This document shows, piece by piece, positions 25,301-36,720 of a stretch of 64,000 nt of DNA. Source of the stretch: Athripsodes cinereus (taxonomy: Eukaryota; Arthropoda; Insecta; Trichoptera; Leptoceridae). A model generated the notes under the pieces. It saw only the letters and a list, made by a program, of their open reading frames with translations, ran no database searches and had not been told where the DNA came from. The DNA lies in assembly GCA_947579605.1 (NCBI GenBank), contig OX388309.1:18298713-18362712 (forward strand). Reading direction: 5' to 3'. The position numbers and the translations under genes were made by a program. Position 1 is the first letter of the stretch; every line of letters starts with the position of its first letter.

Positions 25301-25951
25301 TATTAAAAAAGTTATTACGTTTTGTCTATCATGCTGGTAATATCATATTATATTGAAATAAAAATAATGAATAAAAAGTATTTTTCGTCAGTCTCCTCTT
25401 CAGTACTGGATGTGGACTTCTTCCAAAATCTTTCCATTTATCTCTGTCCACCGGTAGTGATAATATGACAAACCACATTTGACGATCGACTACTGACGAA
25501 CTTTTCGACAATATATCCTGTAATGTACGGTGTAATTATGCGATATTGTTGCTGTTATTATCGAAAATTTCTTCATAGTCGATCGCCAAGTGCGATTTGT
25601 CTAGGGGGTCAGCTCTTCTTTTTCAGGCTTCGACCTGTTCTTATTTTTCCATAAAAAATACTAAGATTTTTAAACTGTAATAATATATATTATTTATAAT
25701 TTTTCCAAGTACTGTCCCAGCAAAAATCTAATGTAGTAGTAAATTCCATTCCTTATTATAAATATAGGAACTTTTTTCAGGACTGCCAAAGTACACAAGT
25801 TTATGATAGCGATAGCTGTCTTTGTAGTTGTAACAAAGATGTCCCAGATGGTAGAGATGACTGCGAATCACAATCGAAAATATGGAACAAAGAAACTTGC
25901 TCCTGCACTTATTTTGCAGATTTTATATTCAACAAAGACAAAGATGAATGA
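22358..25951 (+). CDS. Pvf: Pvf-C: PDGF/VEGF-family secreted ligand with a furin-type site
   Basis: Complete gene, exons 22358-22441, 23447-23579, 24045-24083, 24291-24469, 24885-24998 and 25781-25951 (TGA), giving 239 residues. Phases 0,1,1,0,0 match the paralogues. Residues 1-28 form a signal peptide (LTALLLVILAFCYF). Exon 2 has LDELGDINLFFDKYLVNKEK. The linker exon reads GKPRSKRFYNPRH, so RSKR is a canonical furin-type site just before the growth-factor domain. Such sites are used in several PDGF/VEGF proproteins. The core exon has PECAHVHRCSGCC and an NST glycosylation site; exon 5 gives CGCIC. The 56-residue tail contains CLCSC and CSC, then ends in charged residues after YFADFIFN. It is shorter than the Pvf-A tail but clearly homologous (DCQSTQVY against HCQSTQRY). 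Orthology to particular Drosophila Pvfs cannot be decided here. Confidence 0.9.
22442..23446. other. Pvf-C intron 1 with a LINE-like tail
   Basis: Mostly AT-rich. Around 23130-23260 is tctccccaaagcacgagct followed by aataaac and a TTA microsatellite, the form of an insect non-LTR element 3' end. Nothing coding is seen. Confidence 0.4.
23761..23890 (+). mobile_element. Short LINE 3' tail with TTTA microsatellite
   Basis: A fragment with gggttggctggaagaaatcg and cgataagcccgccttttg, then caataaagttttatttattt. A conserved GC-richer block followed by AATAAA and a simple repeat is the form of a 5'-truncated non-LTR element. It lies in Pvf-C intron 2. Confidence 0.55.
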
Positions 25952-25995
25952 TACCTTCAATATTTTGCAATATATTATGAATGTTAAACACAAAC

Positions 25996-26001
25996 AATAA
26001 A
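25996..26001 (+). promoter_or_regulatory. Polyadenylation signal of Pvf-C
   Basis: AATAAA 45 bases after the TGA stop, followed within 25 bases by a T-rich stretch. This is the best-placed signal for the transcript end. Confidence 0.7.
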
Positions 26002-26219
26002 CTTTGAATATTTTTGATTTATTTTATTTCTGTATATTATTAATTAGGTATATAACAAATACTTATAACACATTTAATAATACTGTAGGTATATAGAAGA
26101 AAACCAATCTGATTGCTGTTTGCAAATAATTTCTGATAATTGCAGTGTGATATTTTAACAAAGTGTACCATACGTTCAGTTCACACAAAATGATTACGTT
26201 TTCTTATAAAGGATTTCCT

Positions 26220-26480
26220 TATTTATTCCTATATCATCATCATCATCTTCGTCGGTCCCTCAATCCTGAAGATCGTGACCATCATGCTTCGTTCTGTAAA
26301 CCATCTGTCTGCACCTTGAGCGATCCTCTGCCATGTGCAAGGCTTCGTGTAGTGAGCTCTGTGTGGCCTCCTTAATTTGGTCGCTCCATCTTATTGGCAC
26401 TCTGCCCCTTCCCCGCTTCCCTTCTACAGCCTCAGTTATAATTTACTCTTTCCAGGTTTTCATGCTCTCTTCTTGCAATG
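26220..26480 (-). mobile_element. LINE 3' fragment, family D
   Basis: Minus-oriented 3' end of a non-LTR element. CAT triplets (ATG on its sense strand) precede ggtccctcaatcctgaagat. Inward lie codons of a typical C-terminal block (R-x-G-R-G-R-V-P-I-R-W-S-D-Q-I-K-E-A). A sense-oriented relative is at 48085-48290. It is truncated. Confidence 0.75.
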
Positions 26481-26639
26481 TGCCCGAAATATCACAAAAC
26501 GCGCTGTCTGCAAACGTTGAGAGTCGTGTCGAAATGTTTAGCTCCCTGAGGATGGACTCATTGGTCCTGTGTTCAGTTCAATGTTATTCCTATATACAAC
26601 CCTCTAAAGTAAAATAAATACGACTATAGACATTTAATC

Positions 26640-27510
26640 TATTCCTCAGGTAGGTACATACAGATCTATATTGTCGATCACCGCCCATAACAATATAATG
26701 ATCCAAAAAAATATCATGATTTTCTTTGATATTTTTCATATATTCGGTATAAAGCTTGATTTCTTATTATTCTATCTATAATTATTTTGGGTTTCTGGGA
26801 CCCTTACAATCTGAAAAACATTCTCATCCATTAGCTATAGTTATGTATGGGTACCTATAATATTTTATTTTTATTTATTTTATTTATTTATAATAATATA
26901 TTACAAATTACAACATACATACATATGAGGCCATTACTGGAAGAACAACGACCTAACCAAACCTTTGGTTTTCAATACAACAGTTTTAAGCTTTTATACC
27001 TGGATGAATACGCAGCGAACATCACTGATACGAGTATAGAGCGGTGTTTGCAACGCCCGCCGGAGCTTCTCAAAATGTTTAGTATTGTAGACGCGTACAG
27101 ATGATAGTTATATTCCTAAGCTTAACTAAATGTTAATGTTATCAATTATTTTCAAAAACTCTAGAAAAAAATTTGCCCATGGCACAAAATTTATTTGTCT
27201 AGTTTAAATTGTTTATTTTCGTATATTGTTTTTATTGGGGAATAAAGAAGAGCACATGAATGTGAAAATATAATAACATTCGATTAAGCAATAAGCTATT
27301 TTTGATTGAAATAAAAACTAGTCTAATAAAAAATGCTGCTGGAATATTTTGCTTCGTCTTTTTGGACGTGTATTCTTTCCCTTCATTTTTTTTTTACTAA
27401 CGTTGATTTCCCAACTTTCTGGTCTGGATATTCTCCGTCTAGGGTATCCGGAAATATTTTCCATTATGATTTCTTAAAAACAGAAAAAATAGTGAGTAGT
27501 AAATAAATAT
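26640..27510. other. AT-rich stretch with one small open frame of doubtful meaning
   Basis: A plus-strand open frame over 26847-27104 starts in low-complexity AT sequence, but its last 55 residues (from MRPLLEEQRP to FSIVDAYR) have balanced composition. I do not recognise it. It could be a decayed mobile-element piece or an exon. Nothing else stands out. Confidence 0.3.
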
Positions 27511-27759
27511 CGATGGCATAGCGCACAGATGTGGTAAGTGCAGTTTTCATAGTTTTGAGATAATCAATGTTGAAAGTTTGAGATGCCATACTATTTAGTA
27601 CTAACCACACATAGTTTTTGTTAAATATCTCGTTAATGATACAGAGTTACGCAATAATATTCCTAAGGAACATACTTCAGATGATATAGATTCACATGCG
27701 TATAATAACTCATTTTTGGTAAAAACTGCACTTACCACATCTGTGCGCTATGCCATCGA
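27511..27759. mobile_element. MITE 1 of the CG/ATAT group (249 bp)
   Basis: Perfect 37-bp inverted ends begin CGATGGCATAGCGCACAGAT and are flanked on both sides by ATAT (27507-27510 and 27760-27763). There is no coding content. It shares the CG terminus and ATAT flank with elements at 38046, 51128 and 51963, although the rest of the ends differ. Confidence 0.85.
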
Positions 27760-28233
27760 TATATCAACACTCGCGGCACCACGGTTTGAGAATGAATGAA
27801 ACTTCTACTAAGCGTAAACAAGGGTATTAGAAACTAGGGAAGGGGGGAGAGAAGATACTGGGTAGGGACGTTTCGCTAGAAAGAGATAGAACGTATTTAT
27901 TTGATTATTTTTTATTTTTTTTTTTATATAATTGATTAATATAAAAATATGAAATATATATCAAAATATTCCTCGTGATAGCGCGCATACATTGCACGAA
28001 AAAAAAAATATTACCTACTTGGCGGGGTCGCCATTCTTCCTCGAATCGACTCATATAAACATCTAGATATTTCAATTATTACCAGCATGAACACTTAACA
28101 GTCTCACTAGGATCTTTGATCCTGTGTTGAGACCGTCTCCAAAGAGAATATAATACTACGTAATAACCGTCTCCATCTACAAGCAACCCCGCCATTCACG
28201 AAATTCTCCATTCACTCCAAAATCCTTCATTTC

Positions 28234-28888
28234 TCACACAAGCCTCCCAAACAAAATCTCTTCCGTTTCTTCTTCATTCAAATAATTTATAATCCACTTA
28301 CATACCTCTCTTTTAAATTTCCCTAGCGTGACACAATCTTTGACAGTTCTTGGTAGACCATTGAATACCCTAGGAGCTATACATATAATATGAACTATCT
28401 TTCTGTCCGAGAGCAGTATACATTCTAGAAACTCTATGTGCCGCACTTATGGCCGCCCTTGTTCCAATGTTAGTTTAATTAACCACCACATTACCCTGAC
28501 GAATTTCATTATAGTACCTAATCAGAACGCATAACAGATACAATTTCCTTGGGCTTAATATTCTGTAGTGCCTTCGTAAAGGTTCCGTGTGATACCTGAA
28601 TCCTACTCCGTGCATTATTCTCAGAATTGCCTTCTGCACAATCATCACTTTATTCACATGCACAAATGATGCGGAACCCCACACCTCCACACCATACTTC
28701 AGTATTGAGTGTCCAAGAGCAAAGTAAACCATTCTCATGCTTTTTTTATCCAAGAAACCTCTTAACCTATAAAATATAAAAATGATTTTCCTTATTCTTT
28801 TTGTAAGAATCTTCAAATATTCTTCCCATCTTAGAAACTTGTCAATCACGATACCTAGGTAGGTACTTAACTGAATCGCATCTTGCAA
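28234..28888 (-). pseudogene. Non-LTR reverse transcriptase remnant (Jockey/CR1-like)
   Basis: Minus frame 28888-28475 carries LGIVIDKFLRWEEYLK, FYRLRGFLDKKSMRMVYFAL and LKYGVEVWGSA, the standard order of the thumb region of Jockey/CR1-type reverse transcriptases. It continues in another frame, 28446-28234, with APRVFNGLPRTVK and FKREVCKWI, which form the usual C-terminal end. A frame break lies near 28450-28475 and the polymerase core is absent. Confidence 0.85.
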
Positions 28889-28889
28889 C

Positions 28890-29510
28890 TTGCATCTCGC
28901 AACTGAATCGCATCATCAATATATATTACAATAGTACCTACATATTATTCAAGATGGATGGATACTCCTTTATTTTTCTATAAAATTGCGCACCTTGATA
29001 GAAGCATGGATAGAATTTGGAGGGGGTCTGGACTCAGTTCGAGATAAAATGCCGTCTGTATTATTCCAATCCTTCTAGGTATATGATAGCTGTGAGTTTT
29101 GGCACCTAACCAATGCTCACGAGCGGCAAATACTAAGTTGAAAATAAATAGTCTTAGAAGGTTTTTGGATGTTAGGTGGCCTGAGCATGTCACAAATGAT
29201 ACTGTGACTGTCTTAGTTGGGTCATATTTTGAGAATGTTCAGCGCTAGGAATCCCGTAGGAAGTTGAAGAACTACATATATATTAATAATATAGGTAGGT
29301 ACATTCCTACATTTTTGTATTCCAAACGTTTAGACATTCCATTTACCTATGAATTCTAGTTTCTTTATGAAGTCACGTTATATCTCAATTAGCTTATGTT
29401 TATATAGTTATATTTGAAATTTTTTAACTACCCATTACAACAAAAATTTACATTATCTCTGGAATATGTTATCAACATTTTCTCTAATATGAAATTTCTT
29501 TCTTACTGGT
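28890..29510. other. Unassigned AT-rich stretch
   Basis: Contains a moderately GC-balanced piece at 28980-29250 that may be an old mobile-element fragment, with stops in every long frame. No gene is supported. Confidence 0.3.
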
Positions 29511-30036
29511 AACACAAAAATAGTCATCACAGAAATATCATCAATTTCCCGCCAATTTGTTTGAGGACGTTGACATAGAGGCAGAAAGTTCACCTTGTGT
29601 TGTGGAATCATTATTGTTGTCCGTGTTGGCTCAGCTGTACTCAAATAAGTAATTTCGATGTCTACTCATGTACTTATTTCAGAGTGATGTTTAAAAGATG
29701 CTGTGTATTGAAAAAAACTAATGTAGTGAACGCATACTCCAAATATTATTACATCAAGTTAAGTATGTGATGGTCAGATTGGAATGAGGGGTCAAGAACC
29801 CCAACAAGTCTATTTCTACCTCAGGTATGTCACACTGTGCAATAATTTTTACACAATATACATCGTATGTATTAGTTACACAAAACTTATTTGATTTACA
29901 TTTTTCTGTCTGCTTAGTCTTTTTTTTTTTAATAAAATTGCAGGTAACCAACTACATCTCACACCATGATTGTGAACTTCTAAATTTCTTGTGATATCAA
30001 GATGAGCACTCTCCATTTCCCAATATTCCTCATAAC
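29511..30036 (-). other. Possible exons of an unrecognised minus-strand gene
   Basis: Reading the minus strand, an AG acceptor near 29639 opens EPTRTTIMIPQHKV...REIDDISVMTIFVLP, which ends at a GTAAGA donor near 29511. Further upstream, after an AG near 30037, lies YEEYWEMESAHLDI...LEVHNHG, followed by GTGTGAG. Between them at 29755-29880 is a segment with CDIPEVEIDLLGFL. Composition looks protein-like, but I could not join the pieces with confident phases. It may be a decayed element or gene. Confidence 0.25.
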
Positions 30037-30060
30037 TGAACAGGTATGTTTCATCATCAT

Positions 30061-33000
30061 ACTTTTATTAATACCATATTCCTGTAATATTTTATCATTG
30101 CTAAAAAGGAATAATCAGGGTGCGAATAAAACAGCAAGAATGGTCCCAAAGATTATCAAATTTTATTAAAATCATGAAACATAAAAATATATAATAGTAA
30201 TTACACAAACAATGATGTATTAATTTTGTTTTAAAACAAAGCCAAAGACTATTTACAAAACAAAGACAAATATATATTTAAATATCTGGTCGATATAAAC
30301 AACTTGAATATATTTTTTCTTGAAACACCTCTTTAAATTAATTTCACAGAACTATTTGTAAGGGAAGACGACATATGGCTAAACAACGCCTGTGGATTGG
30401 AAAGCATTGAAATATCCAAGATGACTCCACTTCTGTCACACAAACACATCACCTAAATCACTGGTAAGTAGATTTTGTGTAACCCGTTTAAGTAGCGGTG
30501 TGCCTTCCAATACAAGCAAATATGCAATGCATGCCCTAAAATAAATAATCTTAAAAATTATGTACTACAGTTGTATAGAAATTAATAAAGAACCTTAAAA
30601 TGATATTCTTTGCTACTACATAATAAGATTATTAATGTATTTTAGGGCATGAGTTGAAAGACACACCGCTGCCTTTAACTAGCATTATACAAATCCTACT
30701 ACAGTATTCAAATCACAAATAAATTTTTACAACTAATGAGACTAAGATTATGTATGAGTAAAATCATTTAAAAATAATGTATCAGGAACCATGTTTGCGC
30801 AAACAAGTTTAATAAATTGCCACAAATGTACAGAACAGACTAATCCTATCAATAGTAATATATCTCTTTAAATGCACATTTGCAGTTGTATTACCTTAAA
30901 TTATACATAAAAATTTCTTGTTATAACAGGGAAATGTTTTTTTATTATTTTACAAATTTATTTTAAGTTTACAATAAGTTGAGTTGGTACTAGTACTTGA
31001 TATTGAATATGAGTTTACTTTATTAATTTGTTAATAGATTAATCTAAACACACTAAAGAATTGGTCTGATAACCAGTTACAAGTCATTCATCTCTGTGAC
31101 ACACTAATATGGCATGCTGGACAAACAAAAAATTGATTAACAGATTCTCCTCAAAATTTGTCTAACTTGAAATCACGAAAATTAATTAGATAATATGTCA
31201 CCAAATATAAAATGTCTAGGGAATTTTAATTGATTACATTCACAACATTTAAAAAAAGAAGTTACTCATACAACCCTTTTACTAAATATTAACAATAAAT
31301 CTATGTATATTGATATAAACTAAAAAAAAAAATAAAAGTAAAATAATTAAGGAAATGTACATAAGAAAATAATCTCTATAGTTCTATCATAGTACGTGAA
31401 CTTTACATGTAAGGGTCTAGGTAAGGCAGAGATTTAAACACATACAAACATGAAACATAATGTCTACAGTAAAAATAAAATGTAAAATGTCTTCTAATTA
31501 TATTTCAATATAAAGCTATAATGTAAATTTTCAGATAATTTACATTTTTTTGTTTTGCTCTATTTGTTTGTCAATGATAATTAACGAATACTGTAATACA
31601 TCCTATGCACCCTTTAGGTGGATCTGTCCACAAAACGGCGCTGTAAAAATCATCCGGTTATTATTATTATTATAATTAACTATTGTTGCAATCAAATCAT
31701 TTGGTACTACTTGTCCTACACCCTCTAAACTTATCTAAAAAAAAACTATCATAGGTGCGACAACTAATTAAAAATGTGTCTCTTTTACTCAACATGCCTA
31801 TCTCATCAAAACTTTAAAAATATGGATGTCAATTTTTATATATATTGATACTCCTTTATCTTTAGCATATAAATCTGTGTTTTCAGAGGTGAAGTAACTC
31901 TACAGACAACTTCACTTGTAGGAGATCCCATGAAAGTACAGCGGTAATAAATCTCTGTGACTTTAATTCCTCCCTATACACAACACTAACTAAGCCTAAA
32001 TAAAAAATTATAAAACAAACAATTAATTAAATCTGACATTTTATGTTAAAAAATTAAAACAATAATATTTTATTTTCATTGGTTTAAAAAGTACAAAAAA
32101 TAAAATTGAGATTATAAATCTACTGCTGCAACTTTAAAATCTTCAATAGAGTTGCGATCAGATTCTGTAGAGGTACCTTCTATCTTTCAGAGAATAAGAG
32201 AAACATTTGAGTTGTATAAATGTAATTTCCGCTATCTCTACATTTGGTCGATTTCATACTTCAATTCAATTGCACTTTAATGTTCCTCCCAGTAAAATAT
32301 TTGAGGGTGATCAAGTTGAAATCAACAATTGGATTAATTGCCCATAAAACCCATAAAATTTATCATTCAGATTCTATAAAGGCCCTACCTAGTAATTTGA
32401 CAACTGGATTATTAATTTCTATTGTAGGTATTGTTTAAAACATATTTACTTTTATGTGTATATTTTGATAAAAAAAATCTATTAATAATATTAAAGTGCA
32501 AGCACAAATAGATGTTAAAAATGTAAATTTAGTTACCTTAGATTATTCTCGACATAGGGGGGATTACATCAATACAACTCATTTAAAAGTAAACAAATAT
32601 ACAGTGGTATCTCGGCATATGTTCATTCTGAATAGCATCTTCTACGCAAGCTTGCTATAACTTTAATTTTGTTCAGAATATTAAGTTCCCAATAAATTTG
32701 AATGTTTTATGCCTCACAGGCTGAGATGAGTATGTATATTAATTTGGTAAAATTTTGGAATGTTAGCATGTTTGGAGGTTCTTTCAAAATAAGGTCTTCA
32801 TTGAACGTTTAAGCCCTATGTAGTCTGGCAAATTAAACCAAATAGGTCACAACCATTACTTACCAAAATGTTTAAAGAAGTTTCTATGATTTCTATGATT
32901 GATAATAATTTCCTCTCAACATTTTATAATTTTTCAAAATAAATCTGAGAATAAAGAATGTACTATGGACATATACCAGAGTACCACTGTTTTACAATAG

Positions 33001-33780
33001 ACAGCCAAGTATACTTGAGATATTTTTGTCACAGTATTTCAAAAGACTAAATGCTATAAATAATTTGGAGATTTATAACTGGTAAATAAGTTTTTTGTAC
33101 AAATTTGGTTTTGAAAGTCACATTTGTCAAGGGAACATGTAAAACTCTTCTATATACTCGTTATTGTTTTTTTCATTGATCCACATAAAAGCATACTTGG
33201 CTGTTTATTGACTTGCTGTTTTGTAAGTTGTCGAATATATATATATAATGAGATTTCAGTAATATGCAACGTCTACATCTAACTCTTTATCCAAGGAACT
33301 TGAAAAAATAAAATTGACACATAGAATAGACTCAAATAAATGCAAAACATTAAAATAAAATACATACATGTACGCAGCACTATTAAAATATAAAAAGTAT
33401 TAACAAAACCCTAATAAATTATGGCATAATAATTTTATATACATAATATTATGTATTCTATGACAATCTCTAAAATAACCCTTCTTACAGTAAAACGAAT
33501 ACTGAAAAATATATTTGATTATTATATACAAATTGTACATAAAGCTTCACAACATTTATACATATTCATGTAATTCCTTGGTCCCAAACATTTGTAAATT
33601 TTTTGTACCTTCTACGCACTTAGGAGTGATTAAGAAAAATGACATATTTAGGAATGGTAACACTGGTGTGTTTGACATTTATATTGGAATGGAGTGTTGT
33701 ACATGTAAAAAAAAACACAAATAAAGAAATGACACTACAATGTTGGAGGGACTTTGTTATAGAAGGAAGTATCACAGTCT
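30061..33780. other. Long AT-rich tract without genes
   Basis: About 3.7 kb with no usable open frame and much A/T homopolymer sequence. It could be intergenic, or partly a long 3' UTR of the minus-strand gene at 33927. One fold-back repeat lies at 30484-30682. Confidence 0.45.
30484..30682. repeat. Imperfect fold-back repeat
   Basis: The left arm (taagtagcggtgtgc, then catgccctaaaataaataat) pairs with the right arm (attttagggcatgagttg, then acacaccgctgccttta). The arms differ by an insertion of about 18 bases. It resembles a degraded MITE; no clear target duplication. Confidence 0.55.
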
Positions 33781-33781
33781 T

Positions 33782-33787
33782 TTAATT
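33782..33787 (-). promoter_or_regulatory. Candidate polyadenylation signal for the 33927 gene
   Basis: TTTAAT on the plus strand reads ATTAAA on the minus strand, about 140 bases after the stop. It is the nearest standard variant; more distant signals cannot be excluded. Confidence 0.35.
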
Positions 33788-33926
33788 ACAATATGATATT
33801 CAATTGAGATAATAACAAAATTATACAATAACAAATAATAATAATTATAGCTAAAAATTGAGAAGTATCGCACATCAATTTTAAATTGCGTTTCTATGTT
33901 TAAAACAATCAATGTTCACACACATT

Positions 33927-35190
33927 TCACAATGATGACTGATTCCCTTCCTGTTCTAAACTAACTGCTTCAAAAGCAGCGAGCAAGTTGCGTCGACATT
34001 TGTTATTAACGCTATAAATAATTGTCCATATGATATACTCCCCCATGTTCACTGGGTCTTCTGTGTAAGCTATTTGCAACTTGCACTGTCTCTCCCACTT
34101 CATCAGCTCAGCACCTCGCTTGTTTCGTGACTTAGAAAAGTCTATTACACACCGTATCTCCGCAAAACATCGAGGCAACTGTGCTACATAATCTATTCTT
34201 TGTTCACTGGCTTTAACTATTTTTTTCTTTGTGCCGCTGGTAGATGGTAAGCAATCACCTTGTCCTTCTTCCAGCATTGTAATCACTTGATCCACTTTTT
34301 TAATCTCTCTTCTACTTTTCTTTATGTCATGTGTTGGTGATTTTTGTTTCTGATTATGCTCACCCAGATCATTTGGGCTATGTGATGTTCTTAATCTCTT
34401 TGTTAAATTATGAGGGCTCTCGGGACTAGAAGAGAAAGCTCTACGCCTCTTAGTGGATGCTTCTCTTCCCACTGGTGCTTTTCTCCTGAGATTGAAGCTG
34501 CGAGGAGGAGGTGACACTCCTTCCAGTGGAACAGCCAGCTCCTCGTCATCATGTTCAACAATGTTTCTCCTACAAATACATGACATTTCAATACTTAATA
34601 ACATAATCATTCTGCTTACTTACACCTTGACTCAATCACTATATTTACTATATGAAGAACACGCATACAGTAGGCGTGCATGTATTAAAAAACTAGACAA
34701 TTATTTTAAGACGCGCCGTTTTGTGGAAAAAAAAACACTGAGTTGGCAAATCATAGGTGATATTGTTTTATAAGAACAGAGAATAACACTATAATATTTT
34801 TGCTACATAATTATATTGTTATGTTTATTTTAATATAATGACAACTTACTTTTGTATTGCTTCACTTCCTCTTACAGATATGGGACCACAAGCTTCCACA
34901 GAAGTAAAACGGTGACTTGTGAAGTGCATGTCGTACTTCAAAAATCCTGTTATGTCCTTCTTTGTCTTTATGGTCCTCCCAAACCACTGCAATACAGCAT
35001 CATCAGAGAGATAGAGGCTTAAAGTGCTCCTATCATCATCAACGAGCTTGCGGAACCATTCAGCAAATTGAGATGCTTGCCTTCTAGGAGACATGCGCAA
35101 CACATTATTGTTGATGGCATTCATATGATGATCTTCGGCTTTGGAAGGTTTGGAAATTATTTCAATATTTGGGGAATGTGAAGCAGCCAT
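33927..35190 (-). CDS. Uncharacterised protein, possible NTF2-like N-terminal domain
   Basis: Two coding exons, 35190-34850 and 34569-33927, joined in phase 2 by GT-AG borders (GTAAGT donor, TTTGTAG acceptor), give 327 residues. The start at 35190 has a good context (gccATGG) and lies 27 bases inside an exon whose AG acceptor is at 35218-35219, so a non-coding first exon lies further upstream. Residues about 32-105 (SPRRQASQFAEWFRKLVDD, then DAVLQWFGRTIKTKKDITGF) resemble the NTF2-like fold used in several insect uncharacterised proteins. Residues about 115-245 are basic and Ser/Pro-rich, probably disordered, with KKSRREIKK and KRRR nuclear-localisation-like clusters. The C-terminal block (about 250-327) is again ordered, with YVAQLPRCFAEIRCVIDF and CRRNLLAAFEAV. 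Nuclear function is only an inference, and the family assignment is tentative. Confidence 0.8.
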
Positions 35191-35489
35191 GGCGGAGGAA
35201 GAAGAGAAGGCAATAATCTGAAACAATAACATTGTCCGATATGTATTTTCATTCTACAGTTTAGAGAAAACCATACTAGTGACGAAGAAAAGTAATAAAT
35301 ATGTAGCAGCATATAAAGCAATACAATGAACAGTCAGGTGGGAAATTAAAAACACAGGAGAATAGGATGTAATAGGAATGCGAAGAACTAGACTCTTGAT
35401 CGACAGCAAAATTCGTTTGAAATCCATTAGAAACTTAACGAATTGACAAACAGAACATAGAGATCACCGCCGAGCTATCTAATCAATAA

Positions 35490-36060
35490 CAAACTTTTGT
35501 TGGATGAGAAAGACGTCCTTAAGGAATTACAATATTACAAAACTCTTGGATGATCTGAAGATTTACCCATTTTACAAACTGAGATACTTCATGCAATCAC
35601 ATCATCAAAAAACAGAAAAGCCTGCGGTCTGGACGAGATTCCCACTGATGTATCGAAGCCTATTTGTACAGAGAATGTGGATCATCTGTTAAAGTTACTC
35701 AATAAAGTTTATGTCACGAGGCTGATGCCCCACGATTGGATAAAATCAATATTCATAACTCCACCCAAAAAGCAGCACTCTAAGAAATGCAACGACTACC
35801 ATTTGATAAGCCTAATGAGTACGCCTAATGGTCACGAACTTGGAAGTACTGAGAAGAGCAAATTGCAACAGGTAATTGCTGACCCAACATTGAGGTCCTT
35901 AAGATTGCGTAACTTGGTCATATTCTGCAAAGGAATAAACATGAAATCATTCAACTCATATTATTGGGAAAGGTTGAAGAACAACATTGTCTTGGGAGAA
36001 GACAGGCCTCAAGGTTGTCTAATATTCTACATTGGACTGGAGTAGGGTGTATAGAAGAAC
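35490..36060 (+). pseudogene. Non-LTR reverse transcriptase remnant (finger region)
   Basis: In shifting plus frames the sequence reads SSKNRKACGLDEIPTDV, then LLKLLNKVYVTRLMPHDWIK, then ITPPKKQHSKKCNDYHLISL. This matches the conserved order of LINE reverse transcriptases (K-A-x-G-x-D-x-I-P, W-x-x-x-x-I-x-P-x-x-K, C-x-x-Y-R-P-I-S-L), with the R-P of the last motif changed. Frame breaks show that it is inactive. Confidence 0.8.
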
Positions 36061-36250
36061 TCTTTTGACAGGATAGAGGCCCTTGCTGAGGTGTTTGCCA
36101 ATATTGGAGAAACCTGATAAGGCACGAGAAGTGATTTAATAAAAAATAATGTATGCATACAGTAACATCTGACTTTTTTAGTAAGTGATGTTTATTTTTA
36201 ATATGAAATGTGAAAAGTACTATCAACATTAGTAAATACATGCATATAAT

Positions 36251-36720
36251 ATATCATAAAGCCGCTTCCCTTGCAGAGTAGGCAGAAAAGAATGAATGCC
36301 ACTGTTTCCTGTCCTTAACACACATTTTTAGCTTCCATCGCATACATGCTCTCCTATTCACTTAGTATGTGTGTCCTTCAGGATTTGGTCTACATAGTCT
36401 AGCCATTTAATCCTCGGAGTATCATTTCTTTCAAACATGTATACATTTTTGTCACTATCCTCATTCATTCATTCCCCATGCCCAAACCACCATAAATTAT
36501 TCACATTTGTCTTAGTTGTTACTCCAACTTTCATTCCATCATTCTTTTTATGTAACACTGTTACACACTCAATCTCTCAAATTTTAGCATACATCCTTCT
36601 GAATGATCTCATTTATGCCACTTTCATCCTTCAGCCAAGTCCATATCTCATTTGCATATATCAGTGCTGGCACTAAAGGGGTATTCACACTTGTTCACTT
36701 TCAGTGATCATTCTGGATGA
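36251..36720 (-). mobile_element. Decayed LINE fragment, family B
   Basis: Follows the same order of landmarks as the 6485-7256 copy (gagtaggcagaaaagaatg, caggatttggtctacatagt, then the tcacatttgtcttagttg region), but is much more diverged. There is no intact frame. Confidence 0.6.

Noticed and set aside
26163..26617. Plus-strand frames of 70 and 94 codons
   Set aside because: They are antisense readings of the family-D LINE 3' end.
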